From contig CP053446.1 of NCBI GenBank assembly GCA_013285405.1, forward strand, positions 905,985-969,984: a DNA stretch of 64,000 nucleotides, given 5' to 3'. Shown here piece after piece: positions 24,025 to 31,562 of this stretch; position 1 is the stretch's first letter, and each line of letters begins with the position of its first letter. A program made the translations under genes and the position numbers. The notes beneath the pieces were generated by a model. That model was not told where the DNA came from, did not search any database, and worked only from the letters and a program-made list of their open reading frames with translations. This stretch comes from Ignavibacteriota bacterium (lineage in GTDB: Bacteria > Bacteroidota > Ignavibacteria > Ignavibacteriales > Ignavibacteriaceae).

Positions 24025-26400
24025 ATGAAAATTAAATGTTTTCCAATCGTACTCATTCTTTTTATTGCGCAATTCGTAAACGGTCAGAGTTCCGTTTTAA
24101 CTGGAAAGATTATCGATTCAAAAAACGAAAATAACATTCAAGGGGCTTCTGTTTTTATTTCCTTCAACTACTTCACATACACCAATGGTAATGGTGAATA
24201 TAGAATAGATGGACTCTCACAAGGACTGCATGAAATTAAAATTTCCTGTCTCGGATATAAACCTCTTTCGACACAAATAAAAATTGATTCAACTTCACTT
24301 CAAAAAGATTTTCAACTTGAGCCATCATTAATCGAATTGGATGAGGTTGTTGTTAGTACAAACAGAACAGAAAATTATCTTCGCAACTCCCCTTTTGCTG
24401 AATTAGTAATTGATAATGATGAAATTCAGAAACGACCAGCAGTTTCATTAGCTGATATTCTTCAGAATGAACCGGGAATTTCTTTAGTGCGTGATGGAAT
24501 TTGGGGAACGGAACTCAACATCAGAGGTTTAAGTCGTGAAAATATTGTCACATTAATAAATGGAAACCGGATAGTAACTTCAACAGATATTGCAGCAAGA
24601 TTATCAATGATTGATTTAAATGATATTGACAGAGTTGAAGTTATTAAAGGCGCTTCTTCTTCAATTTACGGATCCGGAGCCACAGGTGGAATTGTAAATA
24701 TAATTACAAAGTCACCGCAGTTTTATAATAAATTTTCTCTTAACGGGAATGTGTCAGGTGAATATAATACTGTCAATGATCTTTCAATATTCAGTGGATC
24801 TTTTTTGGGTGGCAGCTCTGTCTGGTCAGCAAAAATTTCCGGCTCATACAGAAATGCTAAGAACATTCAGACACCAATCGGCGAATTGAAAAATAGTCAG
24901 TTTGAAGATTATACTTTTTCCGGTGCATTGAATATTTATCCGTTTGATAATCACAAATTAATACTTGATTACCAGTTATTCAGAGCAGACAATGTTGGAG
25001 TTCCGGGTGCTTCAGTATTCCCCGATAATGCTGATGTCAGATATCCCTTTGAAAGACGTCAATTGATTTCTGCAGGATATGATATTCAAAATATTTCAAA
25101 AACATTTTATAAGCTTTCAGCAAAATATTCCTATCAGCTTATTAACCGTGATGTTGAAAACATCCCTCACACCGTTCAGAATATTCCGGCATCGGGAAAT
25201 AATCCTGCGAGAAGAATAAGTGTTTTAAAAATCACACCGGGTGCTGATCATAAAAATAATAATGCACAACTCCAGGGAAATTTCTGGCTGTTCGATGATC
25301 ATAATCTCGTTGCAGGATTGGATTATTGGGATAGAAGTTACAATGGTGAACGCGAGCGATATCAGTTAATCGAAATTCTGGACTCAAATGGAAATGTGGT
25401 TAATACAACAAACAGGGTTGTAGGTGAAAAACCAATTCCGAATTCAAAATATAGCAGTCTTGGAATTTTTGCTCAGGATGAATTTAAACTTTTTGATGAC
25501 AAATTATCGACCACGATTGGCTTGCGTTATGATTACATCAATATATCTGCAGAGGAAACTTTAAATCCACTTTATGTAATTACAAATGGTAATTTAGATA
25601 CAACTCCTCCCAGTCAGGAAGTTTTGTGGGAAAGCACTGAAGCAAACAATTCTTCTTACAGTGGAAATCTTGGTTTCATTTATTCAGTCTTTACTGATCT
25701 GGATTTGACATTAGGATTAGGTTCTTCGTTTCGTTCACCGTCACTTGAAGAAAGATTTCAATACATAGATCAGGGAAGCGTTGTTCGAGTTGGTAATCCT
25801 GAGTTAAATCCTGAGAAAGGTCTCACAACAGATTTTGGTATCAGATATTATTCAAACAATCTTAAAATAATTTCTAATGTATTTTACAGTTACTATAATG
25901 ATCTTGTAACAGAAGTTCCCGGTACTTTTGATGGAAGAAACGCATTAATCAAAACAAACATTGGTGAAGCAAGAATTTATGGATTCGATTTCCGGACAGA
26001 TTATAATTTCTGGAAAGATTTTATTTTTTATTCAACAATTTCGTACGTCAAGGGCGATGATTTAACAAACAACGGATATCTTCCGCAAATTCCGGCTCCA
26101 AACGGAAACTTCGGATTCAAGTTTGGTTTGTTTGATTATTTGAATACAGATATTTACCTCACACTTTTTGCTGAGCAGAATGATGTTGCTGAAGGTGAAA
26201 TTGCAACTCCAGGTTATGCAGTATTTAATTTTCTTTTGAATACTGTTCCGATAAAGTTTTCAAGCATAAGTTTCAGAATTTATTCTGGTATTGAAAATAT
26301 TTTCGATAAATCATACCGGAATCATTTATCTACAACACGAGGAAGTATTACCATCGAGCCGGGCAGAAATATATTCGTTAAATTAGCTGTGGAGTTTTGA
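24025..26400 (+). CDS. TonB-dependent receptor
   Basis: A 791-residue outer-membrane receptor. Signal peptide about 1-21, a carboxypeptidase regulatory-like domain (about 24-105; SVLTGKIIDSKNENNIQGAS), a plug domain (about 115-235; ELNIRGLSRENIVTLINGNR, DIDRVEVIKGASSSIYGSGA), and a 22-strand-type beta barrel ending in NIFVKLAVEF with a C-terminal Phe. It lies only 49 bp after the His-rich NifX-like gene and on the same strand, so a shared transcript and a metal or metallophore substrate are plausible. Homologues carry siderophores, cobalamin, nickel chelates or sugars, and the sequence alone does not decide. Confidence 0.93.
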   Translation: MKIKCFPIVLILFIAQFVNGQSSVLTGKIIDSKNENNIQGASVFISFNYFTYTNGNGEYRIDGLSQGLHEIKISCLGYKPLSTQIKIDSTSLQKDFQLEPSLIELDEVVVSTNRTENYLRNSPFAELVIDNDEIQKRPAVSLADILQNEPGISLVRDGIWGTELNIRGLSRENIVTLINGNRIVTSTDIAARLSMIDLNDIDRVEVIKGASSSIYGSGATGGIVNIITKSPQFYNKFSLNGNVSGEYNTVNDLSIFSGSFLGGSSVWSAKISGSYRNAKNIQTPIGELKNSQFEDYTFSGALNIYPFDNHKLILDYQLFRADNVGVPGASVFPDNADVRYPFERRQLISAGYDIQNISKTFYKLSAKYSYQLINRDVENIPHTVQNIPASGNNPARRISVLKITPGADHKNNNAQLQGNFWLFDDHNLVAGLDYWDRSYNGERERYQLIEILDSNGNVVNTTNRVVGEKPIPNSKYSSLGIFAQDEFKLFDDKLSTTIGLRYDYINISAEETLNPLYVITNGNLDTTPPSQEVLWESTEANNSSYSGNLGFIYSVFTDLDLTLGLGSSFRSPSLEERFQYIDQGSVVRVGNPELNPEKGLTTDFGIRYYSNNLKIISNVFYSYYNDLVTEVPGTFDGRNALIKTNIGEARIYGFDFRTDYNFWKDFIFYSTISYVKGDDLTNNGYLPQIPAPNGNFGFKFGLFDYLNTDIYLTLFAEQNDVAEGEIATPGYAVFNFLLNTVPIKFSSISFRIYSGIENIFDKSYRNHLSTTRGSITIEPGRNIFVKLAVEF

Positions 26401-26413
26401 TGTTTTTTACCCC

Positions 26414-26493
26414 TGTCATCACGAGCGGAGCGAAGTGATCTCCTCCTAAATAAAGTTAAAGATTGCTTCGGTCGTTCCTCCCTCGCAATGACA
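26414..26493. repeat. TGTCATCACGAGCGGAGCGA repeat
   Basis: Starts TGTCATCACGAGCGGAGCGA and ends CTCGCAATGACA. The ends are inverted and the interior has GAAGTGATC and AGATTGCTTCG words. This is the widespread 'TGTCATTGCGAGGAGCGAAGC'-type intergenic repeat, which I recognise from many genomes. It fills the spacer after the TonB receptor. Confidence 0.8.
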
Positions 26494-26529
26494 AAGGAAA
26501 ATAATAGTAATTAATAAACAAATATCCTT

Positions 26530-27408
26530 ATGACCTGGTTTTTCATTGCACTGCTTTCATCTTTTCTTTCTGCGTTTGCTGCGATAACTCAGAAGAAAGT
26601 TCTGTTCAATCTTAATCCAGTTCAGTTTTCGTTTTATCTTTCAATCGCAAACCTGGTTTTGTCTATTCCCTTTTTCTTTTTTGTTGATTACAACGCGATT
26701 AACTTTTCTAATCTATCAGTGCTGTTTATAAAATCTTTGATTGGTGTTGCAGCATTTTTATGTGTGATGACCTCTCTGAAGAATCTACAAATTAGTAATG
26801 CATTGCCTTTGCTTGCACTAACTCCGGGATTTGTAGCTCTGTTTGCTTTTATTTTTCTTGGAGAAGCACTAAAATTTTATGAAGTTCTTGGTTTGATTTC
26901 TTTAATCGCTGGAACTTACATTCTCGAAAGTAAAAACCTGAAAGAAATTCTTTTCCCGCTGAATGTATTTTTCAAGTCGAGGTATCATCAATACATTCTT
27001 GCTGCACTATTGTTGTTCACTGCTTCATCTGTTATGGATAAACTGCTTGTAGCAAAAATGAATCTTACACCAATATCATTAACAGCATTTCAGCACGCTT
27101 ATTTCGCCGGACTGTTCTTCATCATTTACTTTGCGTTTAAAGGAAAGCTTGAAAATCATTCTCCGAAAATAAATAAAACTGATGTTCTCTGGATTTTATT
27201 GATTTCTGTTTTAACAATTGGCTATCGCTACACACAGATTGTTTCAATAAGTCTTGCTTCAGTCGCACTGACGCTTGCAGTGAAGCGAACTTCGGTTTTG
27301 TGGGCAACGGTAATTGGCGGAAAGATTTTTAAAGACACTAACTTGCTCAAGAAAACCATTGCTGTTTTATTTATTCTCCTTGGTGCGATATTAATTTTGA
27401 GGGATTAA
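26530..27408 (+). CDS. EamA/DMT-family transporter
   Basis: 292 residues predicted as ten membrane helices in two five-helix EamA repeats. It opens MTWFFIALLSSFLSAFAAITQK; the first repeat ends ALKFYEVLGLISLIAGTYIL, and the second ends LLKKTIAVLFILLGAILIL, both with the family's EamA end signature. Such proteins export small metabolites or amino acids; the substrate cannot be told. It follows the TonB receptor but a repeat separates them, so co-regulation is uncertain. Confidence 0.88.
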   Translation: MTWFFIALLSSFLSAFAAITQKKVLFNLNPVQFSFYLSIANLVLSIPFFFFVDYNAINFSNLSVLFIKSLIGVAAFLCVMTSLKNLQISNALPLLALTPGFVALFAFIFLGEALKFYEVLGLISLIAGTYILESKNLKEILFPLNVFFKSRYHQYILAALLLFTASSVMDKLLVAKMNLTPISLTAFQHAYFAGLFFIIYFAFKGKLENHSPKINKTDVLWILLISVLTIGYRYTQIVSISLASVALTLAVKRTSVLWATVIGGKIFKDTNLLKKTIAVLFILLGAILILRD

Positions 27409-27414
27409 TATTTA

Positions 27415-27433
27415 TCCTGAATTTATTTCAGGA
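27415..27433. repeat. Hairpin TCCTGAATTTATTTCAGGA
   Basis: TGTCAT-family half-unit (arms TCCTGAA/TTCAGGA) 7 bp after the EamA stop, the same core as 4660-4687. Confidence 0.7.
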
Positions 27434-27461
27434 TCTTAATGTGATATCTCCAAAGATGCTG

Positions 27462-27509
27462 TCCAAAGGACTCCTTCGGAGAAACAAGCCTGCCTGCCGG
27501 ACAGGCAGG
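27462..27509. repeat. Two palindromes in the EamA-fbaB spacer
   Basis: TCCAAAGGACTCCTTCGGA (27462-27480), a near copy of 227-245, is followed by CCTGCCTG-CCGGA-CAGGCAGG (27489-27509), the core also inserted in carB. The frame across this region is open by chance for 60 codons but consists of repeat. Confidence 0.75.
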
Positions 27510-27551
27510 TTCAGCATAAATGAATTTGGCGGAAAGATTTTTAATAATCAA

Positions 27552-27580
27552 GTGAAACTCACCTTCGAGGTGAGTCTCAC
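27552..27580. repeat. Hairpin GTGAAACTCACC / GGTGAGTCTCAC
   Basis: 12-bp arms around TTCGA, between convergent EamA and fbaB genes; a second copy with arms GTGAGACTCACC/GGTGAATCTCAC lies at 40524-40552. The position suits a bidirectional terminator, though no long T-run follows. Confidence 0.75.
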
Positions 27581-27597
27581 CTTTAGTGATAAGAAAC

Positions 27598-28644
27598 TTA
27601 CGCTACTGTTATCTCTTTGGTAAGATAAACATCCTGGATAAGATTAAGCAGCTTCACACCATCTGCCATCGGACGCTGGAAAGCTTTTCTTCCTGAGATC
27701 AATCCCATTCCGCCGGCACGCTTGTTAATAATTGCAGTCTTTGCAGCTTCGGCAAAATCATTTTCACCGGAAGCACCACCACTGTTTATTAATCCTGCTC
27801 TTCCCATGTAATTATTTATTACCTGGTAACGTGTTAAATCAATTGGGTGGTCAGTTGTTAAATCTGTGTAAACCTTCTTACTTGTTTTTCCGAACTTCAA
27901 AGCGTTGTATCCGCCGTTGTTTTCTGGAAGTTTCTGCTTGATAATGTCTGCTTCAATTGTAACACCGAGATGGTTTGCCTGTCCGGTTAAATCTGCTGAT
28001 ACGTGATAATCTTTATCAGATTTGAAAGCAGAATTTCTTAGATAGCACCATAAAACTGTTGCCATTCCAAGCTCGTGTGCAAACTGAAATGCCTGGCTCA
28101 CTTCAACGATCTGTCTTGTGCTCTCATCTGAACCGAAATAAATTGTTGCACCAACAGCAGCAGCTCCCATATCAAATGCCTGCTGAACTCCTGCAAACAT
28201 TATCTGATCAAATTTGTTCGGGTAAGTTAACAACTCATTATGATTGAGTTTCAGAATGAATGGAATTTTATGTGCATATTTTCTGGAAACCATTCCAAGC
28301 ACACCAAGTGTTGATGCACAGGCATTGCATCCGCCTTCTACTGCGAGCTTAACAATATTTTCCGGATCAAAGTACATTGGGTTTGGTGCAAAAGATGCAC
28401 CCGCAGAATGTTCAATTCCCTGATCAACAGGAAGAATGGAAACATAACCTGTTCCGGATAATCTCCCTGTGTGAAGAATCCAGTTTAAGTTTCTAAGAAC
28501 ATTCGGACTTCTGTCAGTTTGTAAAAAAATCCGGTCAACAAAATCAGGACCGGGTAAATGCAATTGTTCTTTTGGAAATTTTGCTTTGTAGCTTAACAAC
28601 TCGTCAGCTTCTTTGCCTAGTAATTCCTGAATCTTTTTTAACAT
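27598..28644 (-). CDS. fbaB: Class I fructose-bisphosphate aldolase (FbaB/DhnA type)
   Basis: 348 residues of the archaeal/DhnA-type class I aldolase, which uses a Schiff-base Lys and splits fructose 1,6-bisphosphate in glycolysis or forms it in gluconeogenesis. Family blocks include [55 protein letters not shown] and the phosphate-binding [14 protein letters not shown] and [15 protein letters not shown]. Length is normal and no motif is missing. It is monocistronic: a repeat lies after its stop, and the next minus-strand gene is 140 bp upstream of its start. Confidence 0.95.
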   Translation of the reverse strand: MLKKIQELLGKEADELLSYKAKFPKEQLHLPGPDFVDRIFLQTDRSPNVLRNLNWILHTGRLSGTGYVSILPVDQGIEHSAGASFAPNPMYFDPENIVKLAVEGGCNACASTLGVLGMVSRKYAHKIPFILKLNHNELLTYPNKFDQIMFAGVQQAFDMGAAAVGATIYFGSDESTRQIVEVSQAFQFAHELGMATVLWCYLRNSAFKSDKDYHVSADLTGQANHLGVTIEADIIKQKLPENNGGYNALKFGKTSKKVYTDLTTDHPIDLTRYQVINNYMGRAGLINSGGASGENDFAEAAKTAIINKRAGGMGLISGRKAFQRPMADGVKLLNLIQDVYLTKEITVA

Positions 28645-28784
28645 AATTAACTCCGTATAGAATTTTTAGTAATGATTAATTTCAATGCCAAGTAGTTTAA
28701 AAATAAGGTTAATGCTGATGAAGAGAAAGTCTGAATGTCGGTAGGCAGGAGTAAGAATTAGAAAGGACTTTTAAGTCAACAAAA

Positions 28785-29750
28785 TCAGCTTTTTGCTGAA
28801 ATATCATCAAAGATATTTAATGCCTGAAATCTCGCATTTTCGATGAACCATTTTCCTGTATCCATTCCACCGCAGACAACACCAGCAAGATAAATTCCCG
28901 GGATATTTGTCTCGAATGTTTTCTCATCGAACGAAGGAATTTGTTCCTCATCTTCTGAAATTTTTATTCCTGCTTTTTTGAGAAATGAATAATCGGGATG
29001 ATAGCCTGTCATTGCAAATACAAAATCATTTTTTACTGACGCTTTTCCTGATGATGTTTTGATCTCGACTTCATCATCGCGGATTTCTGATAATTCAGAA
29101 TTAAAATATGCTTTGATACTTCCTTCTTTAATCCGGTTTTCAATATCCGGTCGAACCCAGTACTTTATACTATCTTTCAATGAAGGTTCTCTTACAACCA
29201 TAGTAACCTCCGACCCGCGCCGAAAAGTTTCCAATGCAACATCAACAGCAGAATTTCCTCCACCAACAACCACTAATTTTAAATATGCATAAGGATGCGC
29301 TTCATCAAAATAATGTTTTACTTTTGATTTATCTTCTCCGGGTATATTCATCAGATTAGGAAAATCATAAAATCCTGTTGCTATAATTACTTGCGTTGCA
29401 TCATAAATATTTTTATTGCTGATTACCTTGAATTGATTTGCCGATCCTTCAATACTTTCAACTTTTTCATAAGTTTTGATATTAAGATTCCATGCGTCAG
29501 CAACCCGTCGGTAATATTCAAGCGATTCTTTTCTTGTAGGTTTATCGCTATGAGAGACAAATGGTACATCTCCAATTTCCAATCTATCTGCTGTTGAAAA
29601 GAAAATCATATTAGTCGGGTAATGAAAAAGTGAATTCACAAGACAGCCTTTATCAATTATCAGATAATCAAAATTTCTTTTCTCAGCTTCGATACCGCAA
29701 GCTAAGCCAATCGGACCTGCTCCTATTATTATAATTTTTTTGTTGTTCAT
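28785..29750 (-). CDS. YpdA-like FAD/NAD(P) oxidoreductase
   Basis: 321 residues of the YpdA (putative bacillithiol disulfide reductase) family: an N-terminal FAD-binding IIGAGPIGLACGIEAEKR, the LFHYPTNMIFFSTADRLEIG block that marks the family, and a second dinucleotide site VVVGGGNSAVDVALETFRRG. YpdA reduces bacillithiol disulfide with NADPH. No bacillithiol synthesis gene (bshA/B/C) is in the window, so the thiol partner is unproven. A flavoprotein monooxygenase is the alternative, but the FHYP block favours YpdA. Confidence 0.87.
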   Translation of the reverse strand: MNNKKIIIIGAGPIGLACGIEAEKRNFDYLIIDKGCLVNSLFHYPTNMIFFSTADRLEIGDVPFVSHSDKPTRKESLEYYRRVADAWNLNIKTYEKVESIEGSANQFKVISNKNIYDATQVIIATGFYDFPNLMNIPGEDKSKVKHYFDEAHPYAYLKLVVVGGGNSAVDVALETFRRGSEVTMVVREPSLKDSIKYWVRPDIENRIKEGSIKAYFNSELSEIRDDEVEIKTSSGKASVKNDFVFAMTGYHPDYSFLKKAGIKISEDEEQIPSFDEKTFETNIPGIYLAGVVCGGMDTGKWFIENARFQALNIFDDISAKS

Positions 29751-29820
29751 CTTCTTTTCTTCAGAATATATTGTTGTAAGATAGCTTTTTTAATAAAATA
29801 GTTCGAGTCAGAAATTCTTT

Positions 29821-29849
29821 AAAATAAAAAAGGCGGTGTAGAACCGCCT
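29821..29849 (-). terminator. Intrinsic terminator for the 140-residue secreted protein gene
   Basis: Minus strand AGGCGGT-TCTAC-ACCGCCT followed by TTTTTATTTT, starting 22 nt past the stop codon at 29872. A perfect 7-bp stem with a T tract. Confidence 0.88.
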
Positions 29850-29871
29850 GATTATAAATGAAAATATTTTA

Positions 29872-30294
29872 TTAGTCTATAATTTCAATTAATGCACTTG
29901 CTACGGTTTTATCATCTTCATCGAGAAGGAACACTCTGTAAAAACCTGCATCTTCAAATTCCATATCACTCTCATCGTTCTTTTCGAAGAAGATGTATTT
30001 CATATCTCTGTCAATTGTGAAATAGAATTTTTTGTAGTATTCAAATTTTCCTGTTCTGTAATTATACAGATCATATTGTATTGCGACATCTTCGAGTCTG
30101 AGTGGATTATCAGCTTTTACCATAACAGTGATATGCCCTTTTGTGAATCTATCACTTACTCCGATTTCTCCATCGTAATCATCATATCTTTCGCAGAAAT
30201 ACATTACCGGTTCGGATTGAGCGAAGAGATTTGAATTAATTACCACAATAGAAATGAACATTGTGAGAAGAACGAGGAAGTTTATTTTTTTCAT
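29872..30294 (-). CDS. Secreted protein of unknown function
   Basis: 140 residues with a signal peptide (about 1-25: KINFLVLLTMFISIVVINSNLFAQ). The mature part is acidic and beta-rich (EPVMYFCERYDDYDGEIGVS, GHITVMVKADNPLRLEDVA, GKFEYYKKFYFTIDRDMKY, FYRVFLLDEDDKTVASALI), resembling a single Ig-like sandwich that may sense or bind in the periplasm. It has one Cys. I do not recognise a named family. It is a single-gene unit with its own terminator. Confidence 0.75.
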   Translation of the reverse strand: MKKINFLVLLTMFISIVVINSNLFAQSEPVMYFCERYDDYDGEIGVSDRFTKGHITVMVKADNPLRLEDVAIQYDLYNYRTGKFEYYKKFYFTIDRDMKYIFFEKNDESDMEFEDAGFYRVFLLDEDDKTVASALIEIID

Positions 30295-30632
30295 AATTGT
30301 TCCTTTGTGAATTTATTATTTGAATTAGTGAATTGCATTCTCCTTGATAAAAATCGTACCGTAATTATTTGCTTAATTTTCTTGAAATTGTTCTAAAAAC
30401 AAGTTATTCAATAAGTACAAAAGTTAATTTTACATGCATTTAATCTTAACATCTAAGAATTACAGATCAAATATATAATCATTGTCCTGCAACAGGAAGA
30501 ATTCAATTTGATTTCGGATGATAAATTCCAACTTTTATTTATTAAAAACAAATGCACCTGCTAATGGGATTGATACATTAATACATTCGCATTCCTTATA
30601 TTTAACAAAAAATAAAAATCTAATTTTTTAAC
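30295..30632. other. AT-rich intergenic region, no gene seen
   Basis: 338 bp between diverging genes; it must carry the promoters for the secreted protein and, on the plus strand, the zinc-ribbon gene. A short TCCTGCAACAGGA hairpin is at about 30486-30498. Nothing else is recognised. Confidence 0.5.
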
Positions 30633-30854
30633 TTGGACAAAAAGTATACTATCATCTGTAATTGGTGTAATCAATCAGCTAGTATTATCTGGGTTCACGG
30701 ACACGGTCAATGTTCAGTTTGCAGAATTAATATTGATGAATGCTGCAGAGGTGAAGGGGCACATCCCTTAACCACTTCCCTACCACCTGTCCGGCATCCG
30801 GCAACTGCCGGATTAACGAAGACGGAAGGAAAAGGGAAAAGGAAGAAGAAATAA
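30633..30854 (+). CDS. Small zinc-ribbon-like protein
   Basis: 73 residues with eight Cys/His-rich positions: CNWC (about 10-13), HGHGQC, CSVC (about 28-31) and DECC (about 38-40), i.e. two CxxC knuckles plus a CC pair that should bind one zinc. The start is TTG (30633), just after an in-frame TAA, so no ATG start exists. The C-terminal third is foreign-looking: PVRHPATAG is encoded by a palindrome (30796-30813) and the chain ends GKGKRKKK. It abuts the next gene without a spacer (stop 30852-30854, ATG 30855), indicating coupled translation. Function unknown. Confidence 0.6.
   Translation: MDKKYTIICNWCNQSASIIWVHGHGQCSVCRINIDECCRGEGAHPLTTSLPPVRHPATAGLTKTEGKGKRKKK
30796..30813. repeat. Palindrome ATCCGGCA-AC-TGCCGGAT in a coding region
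   Basis: A perfect 8-bp-arm hairpin inside the zinc-ribbon gene. It encodes HPATAGL in frame after the Cys-rich domain. Confidence 0.7.
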
Positions 30855-31499
30855 ATGAAAATGATTAAACATGTCTGTTTCGATCTGGATGGAACTCTTG
30901 TCGATTCAAAGGATACAATTCTAAATAGTACAAAAGCAGCTTTAGATCAATTAAAAATCACTTACGATTTAGATGAAGATGTTTTCACAAATATGATTGG
31001 AAAACATTTCGTTGATATTTTTGAAGAATTAAAAATTGATGTTCCGGACTTCGATAAATTTATTACTATCTACAAAGCTCTCTACTTCGATTATATGGAT
31101 TCATCCTATCTTTATACCGGAGTTCAGCAATTGCTTCAATATCTGAATGAAAATAAAATTAAAGTTTCGTTGCTCACTACCAAAGTTCAGGAACAGGCGG
31201 ATAAAATAATTGATTATTTTGAATTAAGATCTTCGTTTGATTATGTGATGGGTAGAAGAGACGGATTAGCACACAAGCCTTCACCTGAACCTCTGCTTTT
31301 TATTTGTGATGAATTAAAAATTAAACCATCCGATACATTGATGGTAGGTGATACTGAACTTGATATTCAGTGTGGAATCGGTGCTGGTGCAAAAACGTGC
31401 GGAGTTTTATTTGGTTATAGAAAAAAAGAACAGCTTGAAAAGGAAAAATCGGACTTTATTATTGCAAGATTAAACGAACTTAAAAACTTTCTGGATTAA
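30855..31499 (+). CDS. HAD-superfamily phosphatase (phosphoglycolate-phosphatase-like)
   Basis: 214 residues with the four HAD motifs: I CFDLDGTLVDSK (nucleophile Asp 10, acid/base Asp 12), II LLTTK near residue 105, III Lys in AHKPSPEP, and IV VGDTELDIQ. The cap is a helical C1 type. Substrates of this subgroup include phosphoglycolate, pyrophosphate and sugar phosphates; the exact one cannot be read. The gene starts directly after the zinc-ribbon stop. A hairpin of a repeat family begins inside its stop codon. Confidence 0.87.
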   Translation: MKMIKHVCFDLDGTLVDSKDTILNSTKAALDQLKITYDLDEDVFTNMIGKHFVDIFEELKIDVPDFDKFITIYKALYFDYMDSSYLYTGVQQLLQYLNENKIKVSLLTTKVQEQADKIIDYFELRSSFDYVMGRRDGLAHKPSPEPLLFICDELKIKPSDTLMVGDTELDIQCGIGAGAKTCGVLFGYRKKEQLEKEKSDFIIARLNELKNFLD

Positions 31500-31534
31500 G
31501 AGTATGAGTAATAAAAAATCTTACTCATACTCTT
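31498..31534. terminator. Repeat-family hairpin between convergent genes
   Basis: AAGAGTATGAGTAA and TTACTCATACTCTT are perfect 14-bp arms around a TAAAAAATC loop. The left arm overlaps the last two bases of the HAD stop. It lies between that gene and the M14 peptidase (stop at 31563, minus strand). It shares the word AGAGTATGAGTAA with 15871-15890. It may serve as terminator for both strands; there is no pure T-run. Confidence 0.65.
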
Positions 31535-31562
31535 TGTCTTTCTCTTATTCTTACTCTTCCTC

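Noticed and set aside
27441..27623. 60-codon plus-strand frame after the EamA gene
   Set aside because: It is made of palindromic repeats and ends antisense to fbaB.
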